Positions 52,046 through 60,719 of a stretch of DNA of 64,000 nt are shown here, one piece after another. Below the pieces are notes generated by a model. It was not told where the DNA came from. It saw only the letters and a program-made list of their open reading frames with translations, and made no database searches. Source of the DNA: Cesiribacter sp964504565 (GTDB lineage Bacteria; Bacteroidota; Bacteroidia; Cytophagales; Cyclobacteriaceae); NCBI GenBank assembly GCA_964504565.1, contig CAZDEY010000001.1, positions 372,001-436,000 on the forward strand. The letters are read 5' to 3'. The stretch's first letter is position 1; the number at the start of each line of letters is the position of its first letter. A program made the translations under genes and the position numbers.

Positions 52046-52078
52046 ATTAACGAGTTTACTCTAAGTAAGCTCGTTAAT
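52046..52078. repeat. 33-bp palindrome, copy 2
   Basis: ATTAACGAGTTTACT / AGTAAGCTCGTTAAT around CTA, with one T-G mismatch in the stem. It is the near-identical partner of the palindrome at 51696. Confidence 0.9.
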
Positions 52079-52099
52079 ATAAACTTTGAGCTAATCATT

Positions 52100-52459
52100 C
52101 TACCTTAATATTTTATTCAGGGAACGCCCTTTAGCCAACTCATCTACCAACTTATCTAAGTAACGAACTTGCCGGGTAAGGGGGTTTTCTATTTCCTGAA
52201 TTTTATACCCACAAATTGAGCCATTAATTAATCGGGCATTCGGGTTTAGGCTAGCTTCAGCAAAAAAATCTTTAAACGTTACCTTACTTTCAATTTTATC
52301 TAGCTGCTGCTGTTCAGTATATCCGGTAAGCCACTCTACTACCTTATACAGTTCTTCTTTAGTTCTGCCCTTCTTTTCAACCTTAGCCAAATAGTGCGGG
52401 TATGCCGAGGCAAAAGTCATATTAGCAATACGCTCATCCTGCGCGGCGGAAGCTTTCAT
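52100..52459 (-). CDS. DUF2200-family protein
   Basis: 119 residues. The whole length matches the family pattern: RIANMTFASAYPHYLAKVEKKGRTKEEL, VVEWLTGYTEQQL-like helix, and FKDFFAEASLNPNARLINGSICGYKIQEIENPL. Small soluble protein of unknown function, common in bacteria. Confidence 0.9.
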   Translation of the reverse strand: MKASAAQDERIANMTFASAYPHYLAKVEKKGRTKEELYKVVEWLTGYTEQQQLDKIESKVTFKDFFAEASLNPNARLINGSICGYKIQEIENPLTRQVRYLDKLVDELAKGRSLNKILR

Positions 52460-52490
52460 ACTAAATCCAAATTATAAACTAATTACTTCC

Positions 52491-52562
52491 AACATCACCA
52501 CCTCACCAACCCACCAATTCACCACCTCACCAACTCGCTAATTCACCAACTCACTACCTCAC
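52491..52562. repeat. Degenerate TCACCA-type low-complexity array 2
   Basis: CACCACCTCACCAAC-like units repeat about six times between the DUF4286 stop and the DUF2200 start. Confidence 0.7.
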
Positions 52563-52864
52563 TACCTAACCTCCTCTAGCAACGTACGAAACGCCAGGGC
52601 CTTCTCGCCGAACTTTTGCTTAGAGGCAGCCTGCAGGCGGGGCGCGTGTTCCTGCTGGTAGCTATGGATGTCGGAGTGGTCCAGGGCAAAGTACTGAATG
52701 GCGTAGGTGCGGCCGCCCTCCACCTCGTGCATTAACCGAAATACTTTATGGTCAACAAACTTTTTAGTAGCCATTACATCGGGTATGTGTATTTCGCGCA
52801 TCCATTCCAGCCACTCTTTTTCTATAGTTGGATCCAGGCTTACGGTTACATTGTATAATATCAT
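52562..52864 (-). CDS. DUF4286-family protein
   Basis: 100 residues. MILYNVTVSLDPTIEKEWLEWMREIHIPDVMAT and YAIQYFALDHSDIHSYQQEHAPRLQ match this ferredoxin-like family, found across Bacteroidota. Function unknown. Confidence 0.9.
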   Translation of the reverse strand: MILYNVTVSLDPTIEKEWLEWMREIHIPDVMATKKFVDHKVFRLMHEVEGGRTYAIQYFALDHSDIHSYQQEHAPRLQAASKQKFGEKALAFRTLLEEVR

Positions 52865-52925
52865 ATCGGCAATTCTTCTTTGTATATAGCAAATATATTA
52901 AAACTTTTGCCCTAATTTTCGGGCC

Positions 52926-53585
52926 ATGCCCTCTCCTGTAATTCCCCGGCAGTACCATAAACCAGTTGGCTGGCTAATTTTAGCTATGTATACTGCCGGT
53001 GCTGTTGGGTTAAGCCTAGTGGCTACCCGTAGCTTATTTATAGCCTTAACCCCCTTTCACTTGCTGGCAACTACCCTGTTAGTATTGCTGGCTCATAATG
53101 CCCCTAATTTAAATTTTTGGCTGGTGTGCCTGCTAGTAGCGGGTTTAGGTTTTGGGGTAGAATGGCTGGGGGTACACACCGGGGTAATTTTTGGCAACTA
53201 TACCTACGGCAGTGGTTTGGGCTGGCGGTGGCAGGGCATACCCTACATGATTGGCGTTAACTGGCTACTGTTGGTGTACTGCATTAGCACGGTAACTGCA
53301 AGGTTTAAACTAAAAGCTATTAGCCAGGCGCTGCTTGGTAGCGGGGTGTTAGTGTTGCTGGATGTACTTATTGAGCCGGTAGCCCCGGAACTACGTTTCT
53401 GGCAGTTTGAGGGCGGGCAACCCCAGCTCCATAATTTTATAGGCTGGTACGTGGTAGGCGTACTTCTAATAGCTTTGTTTAACTATTTTGTAAGAAACGT
53501 TGCAAATTCCTTATCAATAATAATTGTAGCGGCCCAGTTTGCGTTCTTTGCTCTTCTTAACTTAAAGCAATTATTAAATAGCTAG
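52926..53585 (+). CDS. cruF: Carotenoid 1,2-hydratase (CruF-like, DUF422)
   Basis: 219 residues with about seven membrane helices. Diagnostic segments are GVHTGVIFGNYTYGSGLG and LDVLIEPVAPELRFWQFEGG followed by NFIGWYVVG, which mark the CruF/bisanhydrobacterioruberin-hydratase family. It adds water to a psi-end of an acyclic carotenoid, giving a 1'-hydroxyl group. It is the first gene of the carotenoid island, separated by 35 bases from crtZ. The ATG follows TAATTTTC by 5 bases. Confidence 0.85.
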   Translation: MPSPVIPRQYHKPVGWLILAMYTAGAVGLSLVATRSLFIALTPFHLLATTLLVLLAHNAPNLNFWLVCLLVAGLGFGVEWLGVHTGVIFGNYTYGSGLGWRWQGIPYMIGVNWLLLVYCISTVTARFKLKAISQALLGSGVLVLLDVLIEPVAPELRFWQFEGGQPQLHNFIGWYVVGVLLIALFNYFVRNVANSLSIIIVAAQFAFFALLNLKQLLNS

Positions 53586-53620
53586 TAAACACATTTGCTA
53601 TCTGCACGTTAATTTTAGGT

Positions 53621-54097
53621 ATGGCAGGATTTTATGAAGCCAATAGCATGTTGAAAGTAATTGGAGTTACTGTAGGAAGTTTTCTATTTATGGAGGCCGC
53701 ATCGTGGTTTATTCATAAATATATTATGCACGGCCCGCTCTGGAATATTCATAAAACCCACCACGTTAAGGGAAAGCAATTTCTTGAACTTAACGATCTC
53801 TTCTCGGCTAGTTTTGGAGCAGTGGCAGTTTTATCGCTTCTTTACGGCCTCCACACTGGTAATGCGTATTACACAGGAATAGGAGCAGGTATTTCGTTGT
53901 ACGGGATAGTATACTTTATTCTGCACGATGTGCTTATTCACCGCAGGCTGGCAGTAAAATCAAAAATAAATAACCCTTACCTGCGAGGTTTGGCTAACGC
54001 TCACCGCGATCATCATAAAACCCCAAACCGCGATGGTGCAGTTGCTTTTGGACTGCTATGGGTGCCACTGCGCTATTTTAGAACCAGGAAGAGTTAA
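53621..54097 (+). CDS. crtZ: Beta-carotene hydroxylase (CrtZ, fatty-acid-hydroxylase superfamily)
   Basis: 158 residues. His motifs of the di-iron membrane hydroxylases: HKYIMHG, IHKTHHVKG, HDVLIHRR and NAHRDHHK. It adds 3-hydroxyl groups to beta-rings. An internal ATG at 53648 is a less likely start. The CarH-like gene starts 6 bases downstream, so they may share a transcript. Confidence 0.93.
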   Translation: MAGFYEANSMLKVIGVTVGSFLFMEAASWFIHKYIMHGPLWNIHKTHHVKGKQFLELNDLFSASFGAVAVLSLLYGLHTGNAYYTGIGAGISLYGIVYFILHDVLIHRRLAVKSKINNPYLRGLANAHRDHHKTPNRDGAVAFGLLWVPLRYFRTRKS

Positions 54098-54102
54098 TAG
54101 CC

Positions 54103-55005
54103 ATGAGTACCTATTCAATAAAAGACTTAGAAAAACTTTCGGGCATTAAGGCCCACACCCTTAGAATTTGGGAGCAGCGATATAACTTTATTTCACCCCA
54201 GCGCACCGATACCAACATTAGGGTTTATACCGATGAAGATTTAAAATTAATCCTGAACATATCGCTACTGCGTAAGCACGGGTATAAAATTTCTAACCTT
54301 GCCGCCCTTAGCCGTCAGGATATAATTAATAAGGTAGTTGAAATTACCAACCAGGAGCAAATTAAGTTCAACGAGCAAATACACTCGCTAAGTGTAGCTA
54401 TGATTGACCTGGACGAAGAACGCTTCGAAAAAACCATGTCGACCAGCATTCTTCAGCATGGTTTTGAAACTACCATGCTACAGGTTGTTTTTCCCTTTCT
54501 GAAGAAGATTGGTATACTGTGGCAAACCGGTTCCATAGTGCCGGCTCAGGAGCATTTTATTAGCAACTTAATCAGGCAGAAGCTGATAGTGGCAATTGAT
54601 GGCTGCTACGTAAATGCTGCCCGGGCGCATAACAAATTTATGCTGTTTCTGCCGGAAGGCGAGCTGCACGAACTAACCCTCCTGTTTAGTGCCTTTGTAA
54701 TTAAATGCCGCAATAATCAGGTTATATACCTAGGCCAGAATGTGCCCCTGCCCGATGCCAAAAGCACCTACGAAGTATACCAACCCGACTACGTGCTAAC
54801 GGTACTTACTACCCGCCTAACGGCCAACAAGACCCAAAAATTTCTGGATGAGTTAAGCGAAGCCTTTCCTAAAAGCAAACTGCTGATTGGGGGCTCGCAT
54901 CTGGCGGCTGGCAGTTACACTATACCGGACAATGCCGAGGTTGTCAGTAAGCTAGAAATGCTGGGAGAAATTTTCAAGGGACAGCCTAGCTTATCGGTTC
55001 TGTAG
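54103..55005 (+). CDS. MerR-family B12-dependent photoreceptor regulator (CarH/LitR-like)
   Basis: 300 residues. Residues 1-75 are a MerR HTH (TYSIKDLEKLSGIKAHTLRIWEQRY). Residues about 85-165 form the helical cap with the CarH signature W-x9-EH (Trp140, Glu150, His151). About 175-300 is a B12-binding Rossmann domain in which LPEGELHELTLL supplies the probable axial ligand His189. In CarH and LitR, adenosylcobalamin holds the repressor on DNA in the dark and light releases it. The G of HELG is Thr here, a mild variant. Its position beside the ECF sigma gene and crtI/crtB argues that light induces this cluster. Confidence 0.9.
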   Translation: MSTYSIKDLEKLSGIKAHTLRIWEQRYNFISPQRTDTNIRVYTDEDLKLILNISLLRKHGYKISNLAALSRQDIINKVVEITNQEQIKFNEQIHSLSVAMIDLDEERFEKTMSTSILQHGFETTMLQVVFPFLKKIGILWQTGSIVPAQEHFISNLIRQKLIVAIDGCYVNAARAHNKFMLFLPEGELHELTLLFSAFVIKCRNNQVIYLGQNVPLPDAKSTYEVYQPDYVLTVLTTRLTANKTQKFLDELSEAFPKSKLLIGGSHLAAGSYTIPDNAEVVSKLEMLGEIFKGQPSLSVL

Positions 55006-55272
55006 CAGGCTTTTTTTGTACTTATCTTATACTTTAGGCGTAACCCTATATAAGAGGCTTCGTAAGCAATTACAGGCAATGCATTTTTTACGGGTTGCAG
55101 TCAGGTGTGTAAATAGTAAAATAATACTATTCGGCCCCTCTCACTATCGCCGTGTCATTGCAGTTCTTAAAATTTATTTTTTGTCAAATAAAGTTAAACA
55201 AATACTTGCATAGTAAGATTTAAACCCTCAATTTGACTAAGAACTTTTTCCCTTCACTTAAACATTTTTTGC

Positions 55273-55782
55273 ATGACAGCACTAGAGTTCAGTTATTCCC
55301 TCAACAAAATGTCTAAATCTTTAAAGCCGTTTGCGCTAAAGCTTACCAAAGACATGGAGGAGGCCAATGACCTATTGCAGGAAACCATCCTGAAGGCTTT
55401 TACCAATCGGGATAAGTTTGCTGACGGCACTAACCTGAAAGCCTGGTTATATACAATTATGAAGAATACCTTCATTACCAATTACCAGCGCATGGTACGT
55501 AGAAATACGTTCATCGATACAACCGATAACCTGCACTACATTAATTCTTCGGAGAATTCTACCGAGAACCTGGCGTATACCAGCTTTGCTCTTAAAGATA
55601 TAAACAAAGCCATAATAGATCTGGATGATGCCTATAAAACCCCGTTTATGATGCACTTCCGGGGCTTTAAGTATCACGAGATTGCCGACCATTTACAAAT
55701 TCCGATAGGAACTGTTAAAAACCGTATTCATATTGCGCGTAAAGAACTAAAAAGCCGTTTACGTAACTACGCAGTAAAATAA
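55273..55782 (+). CDS. ECF sigma factor (LitS/CarQ-like by context)
   Basis: 169 residues: sigma-2 region with AFTNRDKFADGTNLKAWLYTIMKNTF and sigma-4 region with YHEIADHLQIPIGTVKNRIHIARKEL. No anti-sigma gene is adjacent. It starts 268 bases after the CarH-like gene and ends 3 bases before crtI, so it is probably in one transcript with crtI and crtB. The pairing of a B12-MerR protein with an ECF sigma recalls LitR and LitS of Streptomyces. The sigma factor may drive the carotenoid promoters after derepression. Confidence 0.93.
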   Translation: MTALEFSYSLNKMSKSLKPFALKLTKDMEEANDLLQETILKAFTNRDKFADGTNLKAWLYTIMKNTFITNYQRMVRRNTFIDTTDNLHYINSSENSTENLAYTSFALKDINKAIIDLDDAYKTPFMMHFRGFKYHEIADHLQIPIGTVKNRIHIARKELKSRLRNYAVK

Positions 55783-55785
55783 AAT

Positions 55786-57258
55786 ATGTCCCACATAGTG
55801 GTAATAGGCTCGGGTTTTGCCGGCCTTTCCGCGGCAACTGCTATGGCAGCAGCCGGCCATAAAGTAACTGTACTTGAAAAAAACGAAACCCCCGGCGGAA
55901 GAGCCCGTAGCTTTTCTGCCGAGGGTTTTACCTTTGATATGGGCCCTAGTTGGTACTGGATGCCCGATGTGTTTGAGGAATATTTTGAGCTTTACGGCCA
56001 TAAACCCGAAGATTTTTACGACCTAATTCGGCTGGATCCCAGCTACCGGGTAGTGTTTAGCCCTAACCAGCTGGTTGATATGCCCGCCAGTATGCCGCAC
56101 TTAGTGGCTTTATTCGAGCAAATAGAAGCCGGTGCCGGCGAGGCTTTGCAGGAGTTTTTAGCCCAGGCAGCGTATAAGTATGAGGTTGGCATGCACAACT
56201 TAGTATACCAACCGGGCCGGAGCCTGCGCGAGTACATGAGCCTGCCCCTGCTCAAAGATGTACTACGGCTAGATGTGTTCAAATCGCTTAGTAGCCACGC
56301 CCGCAAATTTTTTACCCACCCTAAGCTGCTAAAGTTAGTAGAGTTTCCAGTTCTATTTTTAGGGGCTACCCCGCAAGATACCCCGGCTTTGTATAGCCTT
56401 ATGAACTATGCCGATATGAGCCTGGGAACCTGGTACCCTATGGGGGGTATGCACAAAATTGTGGAGGCTATGGTTTCAGTAGCTAAAGAGAAAGGGGTTA
56501 AGTTTATATACAATGCCGAAGTGGTGAAACTAGAAGTTTCGGGCGGCGAGGTAAGAAATATTAAAACCAAGCAGGGTAGCTATACTGCCGATGTGGTAAT
56601 TGCGGGTGCCGACTACCACCATGTAGAACAAAAACTGCTGGATAAACACCTGCGCAACTATTCCGAAGGCTACTGGAAAAACCGCACCATGGCCCCTTCT
56701 TCCCTTCTTTTTTATTTGGGGGTAAACAGAGAATTACCCAACCTGCTACACCATAACCTGTTTTTTGATAGGGATTTTGAGCTGCACGCAAAAGAAATTT
56801 ATAAGAAACCCCAGTGGCCCAACGACCCACTGTTTTACGCCTGCGTACCCTCTAAAACCGATAGCAGCGTAGCGCCGGAAGGTATGGAAAACCTATTTTT
56901 GCTAATCCCCGTAGCCCCCAATCTGGAAGATACCGAGGAGGTGCGAGAAAAGTACTTTACCCAGCTAATGGATAGGCTGCAGCAACATACCGGAATTGAT
57001 ATACGGCAGCATATAGTTTATAAGAAAAGCTACGCTCACGCCAACTTTATGGCCGACTACCACGCATTTAAAGGTAATGCCTACGGTTTAGCCAATACGC
57101 TAGCGCAAACTGCTTATTTAAAGCCCGGTTTAAAGAGTAAAAAGGTTAAAAATCTGTATTTTACCGGACAACTAACCGTGCCTGGCCCCGGTGTGCCGCC
57201 TTCGTTAATTTCCGGCCGGGTGGTGGCCGGCGAGGTATTAAAAGAATTAGCCCACTAA
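55786..57258 (+). CDS. crtI: Phytoene desaturase
   Basis: 490 residues. The FAD-binding start is HIVVIGSGFAGLSAATAMAAAGH followed by VLEKNETPGGRARS. MGPSWYWMPDVFE and the C-terminal GPGVPPSLISGR complete the CrtI signature. It removes hydrogens from phytoene in four steps to lycopene (the number of steps cannot be read from sequence). It starts 3 bases after the sigma gene and is followed by crtB at 7 bases. Confidence 0.95.
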   Translation: MSHIVVIGSGFAGLSAATAMAAAGHKVTVLEKNETPGGRARSFSAEGFTFDMGPSWYWMPDVFEEYFELYGHKPEDFYDLIRLDPSYRVVFSPNQLVDMPASMPHLVALFEQIEAGAGEALQEFLAQAAYKYEVGMHNLVYQPGRSLREYMSLPLLKDVLRLDVFKSLSSHARKFFTHPKLLKLVEFPVLFLGATPQDTPALYSLMNYADMSLGTWYPMGGMHKIVEAMVSVAKEKGVKFIYNAEVVKLEVSGGEVRNIKTKQGSYTADVVIAGADYHHVEQKLLDKHLRNYSEGYWKNRTMAPSSLLFYLGVNRELPNLLHHNLFFDRDFELHAKEIYKKPQWPNDPLFYACVPSKTDSSVAPEGMENLFLLIPVAPNLEDTEEVREKYFTQLMDRLQQHTGIDIRQHIVYKKSYAHANFMADYHAFKGNAYGLANTLAQTAYLKPGLKSKKVKNLYFTGQLTVPGPGVPPSLISGRVVAGEVLKELAH

Positions 57259-57265
57259 GCCCACT

Positions 57266-58096
57266 ATGGACTTATACAGCCAAACCGCGTTTGAATGTAG
57301 CAAACTTATTACCGAACGCTACAGTACATCGTTTACCCTGGGTATTAAAACGCTGGATAAGCGGTTTCATATGCCGGTTTATGCGGTATATGGTTACGTG
57401 CGCTATGCCGATGAAATTGTTGATACCTTTCACGACAAAGATAAAGAAGGATTATTAAACCGATTTGTAGACGACACTTGGCGGGCTATTGAAGAAGGAG
57501 TTAGCACCAACCCGGTTTTGCACGCTTTTCAGCAGGTAGTAAATAGCTATGGTATTGGGCGGGAGCTTATTGAGGCGTTTCTGCATAGCATGGCAATGGA
57601 TTTGGATAAGGCCGAATACAACCAAAACCAGTACGAAGAATACATTTACGGCTCGGCTGAAGTAGTTGGGCTAATGTGCCTGCGTATTTTTTGCGAAGGC
57701 AATTGCCAGGAGTTTGATCGCCTGAAAGAACCGGCCCGCAGCCTGGGGGCAGCCTTTCAGAAAGTTAACTTCCTGCGCGATGTTAAAAGCGATTACGAAG
57801 AGCGGGGCCGCGTATACTTTCCCGGGGTAGATTTTAACGCCTTTACCGCGGAGGATAAGCAACAGATAGAAGCCGATATAGCTAAAGACTTTGCCGATGC
57901 ATTAGTAGGTATAGAGCAGTTGCCTAAAGGTGCCCGCCGGGGTGTTTATTTGGCTTATTTATATTATTTAAAGCTCTTCCGGAAAATACAAAAATGCCCC
58001 GCCAGCCAAATTTTAAAGGAGCGCATTCGCATACCCGACCCTAAAAAGCTGGCTCTATTAGCCAAAACCATGCTACGCTACCGATTTGCGAATTAA
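57266..58096 (+). CDS. crtB: Phytoene synthase
   Basis: 276 residues. First Asp-rich motif: YVRYADEIVD (Asp49, Asp53). Second: KVNFLRDVKSDYEERGRVYFP. It joins two geranylgeranyl diphosphates to phytoene. Length and motifs are normal. It forms a crtI-crtB pair after the sigma gene. Confidence 0.95.
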   Translation: MDLYSQTAFECSKLITERYSTSFTLGIKTLDKRFHMPVYAVYGYVRYADEIVDTFHDKDKEGLLNRFVDDTWRAIEEGVSTNPVLHAFQQVVNSYGIGRELIEAFLHSMAMDLDKAEYNQNQYEEYIYGSAEVVGLMCLRIFCEGNCQEFDRLKEPARSLGAAFQKVNFLRDVKSDYEERGRVYFPGVDFNAFTAEDKQQIEADIAKDFADALVGIEQLPKGARRGVYLAYLYYLKLFRKIQKCPASQILKERIRIPDPKKLALLAKTMLRYRFAN

Positions 58097-58150
58097 TGTG
58101 ATAATGGGTTGATATGGTGATGTGTTGATATGCTAATTTACCAATGGGAG
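58097..58150. repeat. TCACCA-type array 3 (reverse orientation)
   Basis: TGTGATAATGGGTTGATATG and the following bases are made of GTGAT/GTTGAT units: the reverse complement of the other arrays. With the array at 58256 it forms a loose inverted pair. Confidence 0.6.
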
Positions 58151-58255
58151 AATAAAATTGGCCGGTAGAAGATAGCCTTACATAAAACGTAAATACCATC
58201 ACTAAGAAATTAAACGTACCGCCGCTGATTACCTAAAAAATAGCCGTTGCAAATT

Positions 58256-58317
58256 TTCATATTGACCAATCATCACATTAGCAAATCACCACATCACCAA
58301 TTTCACTAATTGACCAC
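58256..58317. repeat. TCACCA-type array 4
   Basis: CATATTGACCAATCATCACA and the following units (AAATCACCACATCACCAA). It ends where the next gene begins. Confidence 0.65.
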
Positions 58318-58858
58318 CGAAACTCACCCTTTTCCGCCTTTTATTCCGGCTGAACCTCATTTTCTGGTTCTGGGAAGCTTTCCCTGCTTTAATGGGGTTG
58401 ATTACGGCAATTGGTTTTACAGCGGTAGCGGCCGTAATGATTTTTGGCCCTTGCTTTCTAAAGTTTTTGGTATGCCGGCCAATACCCGGTCAGAAAAAGA
58501 GCAACTATGTACTCAACAGGCTATTTGCATAACCGATATAGCGCAGGAAATTAGCCGCACCAAGGGCAACTGCTCCGATGCTAACCTTAAAATCTATCAA
58601 ATAAATACTGAAGGTATACAGGCATGTTTGGCTGCTCAGCCCGGCAAGATTTTATTTACTAGCAAGTTTGTAGAGAAGCTATTTCAGAAGCACTTTCCGC
58701 AGGTATCATTACCTACTTATACACTTTTATCGCCCTCGCCCGCTATAGATAGGTATTTGGGTGGCCGGGAAAAATATCAAAAACTCATGGCCGCCGGCAA
58801 AATAAGGGGACCCTTTGATTATAAGTTGCTACAGTACCGCCAGGCCTTTACCCATTAA
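58310..58858 (+). CDS. Uracil-DNA-glycosylase-superfamily protein (DNA deoxyinosine glycosylase-like)
   Basis: 182 residues starting from a TTG that lies inside the array above; no ATG is available near it. FLVLGSFPCFNGVDYGNWFYSGSGRNDFWPLLSKVFG matches the small Mug/COG3663 branch of the UDG fold (LGSFP, NxFW). It probably removes a deaminated base from DNA. There is no link to carotenoids, despite its place in the island. Confidence 0.8.
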   Translation: MTTETHPFPPFIPAEPHFLVLGSFPCFNGVDYGNWFYSGSGRNDFWPLLSKVFGMPANTRSEKEQLCTQQAICITDIAQEISRTKGNCSDANLKIYQINTEGIQACLAAQPGKILFTSKFVEKLFQKHFPQVSLPTYTLLSPSPAIDRYLGGREKYQKLMAAGKIRGPFDYKLLQYRQAFTH

Positions 58859-59057
58859 GATTACCAGCTTATTAAATTTTCCGGAGAAGAACGGATTGTA
58901 AATTCTATTTCGTATTTTAAAAGACTACAAGTTCGTTTCCGTAGGCAGTAGCCAGCTTTGTATAATTTTTTCCGATTTTTCTTTTTTATAGAAGAATTAA
59001 TGGTCTAACGCCGAAACTTTTTGTTCATAATTTACATATAATTGTTAAACGAATTAC

Positions 59058-59903
59058 ATGCTCAATCTTCAGGTAGATATTGACCCTAACAGCGGCTTTT
59101 GCTTTGGCGTGGTGTACGCTATAGAAATGGCAGAAGATATGCTGGCTGAGCAGGGGTATCTGTACTGCCTGGGCGATATTGTGCACAACGATGAAGAAGT
59201 TAAGCGGCTGGAAGCTAAAGGGCTGCGGATAATTGACCATAACCAGCTCCGGAACCTGCGGGATGAAACCGTGCTTATCCGGGCCCACGGCGAGCCGCCC
59301 GCTACTTACGAACTGGCCCTTAAAAATAACTTAACCCTGGTAGATGCCAGTTGCCCGGTAGTGCTCAAACTTCAGAACAGGATTAAAAACTCGTTTGACA
59401 AAGGCGAACCCATATATATTTACGGCAAGCACGGCCACGCCGAGGTTATAGGCTTGCTGGGCCAAACCAATAATGAAGCTACAGTTTTTATGCAGGAAGA
59501 TGAATTGGATATGAGCCAACTTCCTAAAGAATTGACCCTGTATAGCCAAACTACCAAAAGCACCGATAATTTTTACCGGATAAAGCAGCGTATGCAAGAG
59601 GCAGGTATAAAAGTAAATGCCAACGATACCATATGCCGCCAGGTAAGCAACCGCGATAAGGAACTACGCGATTTTGCCGGGCATTATAATAATATTGTAT
59701 TTGTAAGCGGAACCAAATCCTCAAACGGTAGGGTTCTGTACAACGTATGCCGCGAGCGAAACCCCAATACGCATTTCGTAAGCCACCCCGATGAGCTACA
59801 AGCCGCCTGGTTTCGGCCGGGAGAATCGGTAGGTATTTGCGGGGCCACCTCTACGCCCATGTGGCTTATGCAGCAGGTTCAGGAGCGTATTTCTATGCTT
59901 TAA
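59058..59903 (+). CDS. ispH: 4-Hydroxy-3-methylbut-2-enyl diphosphate reductase
   Basis: 281 residues. The three Fe-S cysteines are Cys15 (NSGFCFGVVYA), Cys99 (DASCPVV) and Cys193 (NDTICRQVSNRD). GKHGHAEVIG contains Glu129, the catalytic acid, and QTTKST the substrate loop. It makes IPP and DMAPP in the last step of the MEP pathway. Here it supplies precursors for the adjacent carotenoid genes. Confidence 0.97.
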   Translation: MLNLQVDIDPNSGFCFGVVYAIEMAEDMLAEQGYLYCLGDIVHNDEEVKRLEAKGLRIIDHNQLRNLRDETVLIRAHGEPPATYELALKNNLTLVDASCPVVLKLQNRIKNSFDKGEPIYIYGKHGHAEVIGLLGQTNNEATVFMQEDELDMSQLPKELTLYSQTTKSTDNFYRIKQRMQEAGIKVNANDTICRQVSNRDKELRDFAGHYNNIVFVSGTKSSNGRVLYNVCRERNPNTHFVSHPDELQAAWFRPGESVGICGATSTPMWLMQQVQERISML

Positions 59904-59951
59904 GCAGCATTTATCTCTACTTGCCGGCTGTAATTATGTATTTTTACCTAA

Positions 59952-60692
59952 ATGGCAATAGCTAAGGCACAAAACACCATATCCCATCCAAGCAGCCACC
60001 TCCGTAACGGCCAATCACTAGGCAATAAAGGGTTAGTCGTAGCCTTACTAATTATTGCTGCCTGGTCGGCTACCTTATGGTACTTCTTAACCCAATACAC
60101 GATAAACTGGCTATCGCCGCTTACTTGGCTGGGCTTTTTGCTGCAGACCCACTTATACACCGGCCTGTTTATTACTGCTCACGATGCTATGCACGGCGTA
60201 GTGCATAAGAATAAGCGCATCAATAATGCAGTTGGATGGCTAACGGCCTTGCTTTTTGCCTATAACTGGTACCCCAGGCTATTTCCTAAACACCACGAAC
60301 ACCACCGCTTTGTAGCCACCGATCATGACCCGGACTACCACCATAGTCAGCGGTTTTGGCGCTGGTACCTTAGCTTTTTGCGCCAGTATATAACCGTATG
60401 GCAGTTTCTGGCTATGGCTGTAACCTATAATGTATTAAAAATATGGTTCCCGGCCGAAAATGTTATTCTGTACTGGATGGTACCTTCTATTTTAGCCACC
60501 TTTCAGTTATTCTTTTTCGGCACGTATAGGCCCCACCGCGGCGAGCATGCGGAGGATAATCGCCACAAAAGTACCAGCCTGCAAAAAAACCACCTGTGGG
60601 CTTTTCTGAGTTGCTACTTCTTTGGTTACCACTGGGAACACCACCAATACCCCAACACGCCCTGGTGGCAGCTATGGCGAAAGAAGGCTTAG
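59952..60692 (+). CDS. crtW: Beta-carotene ketolase (CrtW-like, membrane di-iron)
   Basis: 246 residues with four or so membrane helices. His motifs: FITAHDAMHGVVH, FPKHHEHHRF and YHWEHHQYPNTPWW, in the order of CrtW ketolases and fatty-acid desaturases. It puts a 4-keto group on a beta-ring. The ATG lies 5 bases after TATTTTTA, a degenerate -7 box. Context makes ketolase much more likely than a desaturase. Confidence 0.92.
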   Translation: MAIAKAQNTISHPSSHLRNGQSLGNKGLVVALLIIAAWSATLWYFLTQYTINWLSPLTWLGFLLQTHLYTGLFITAHDAMHGVVHKNKRINNAVGWLTALLFAYNWYPRLFPKHHEHHRFVATDHDPDYHHSQRFWRWYLSFLRQYITVWQFLAMAVTYNVLKIWFPAENVILYWMVPSILATFQLFFFGTYRPHRGEHAEDNRHKSTSLQKNHLWAFLSCYFFGYHWEHHQYPNTPWWQLWRKKA

Positions 60693-60708
60693 TCCTGCTA
60701 TTTTTCTG

Positions 60709-60716
60709 TAGCTTTG
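60709..60716 (+). promoter_or_regulatory. -7 promoter box (TAGCTTTG) directly before the CAT-like gene
   Basis: A perfect TAnnTTTG match that ends 3 bases before the ATG at 60720, giving a leaderless or near-leaderless transcript. Lies in the 27 bases between crtW and the next gene. Confidence 0.55.
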
Positions 60717-60719
60717 GGT

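Noticed and set aside
55016..55213. A 65-residue frame between the CarH-like and sigma genes.
   Set aside because: It begins with TTG, has no domain or codon signature, and lies in what is probably promoter DNA for the sigma-crtI-crtB unit.
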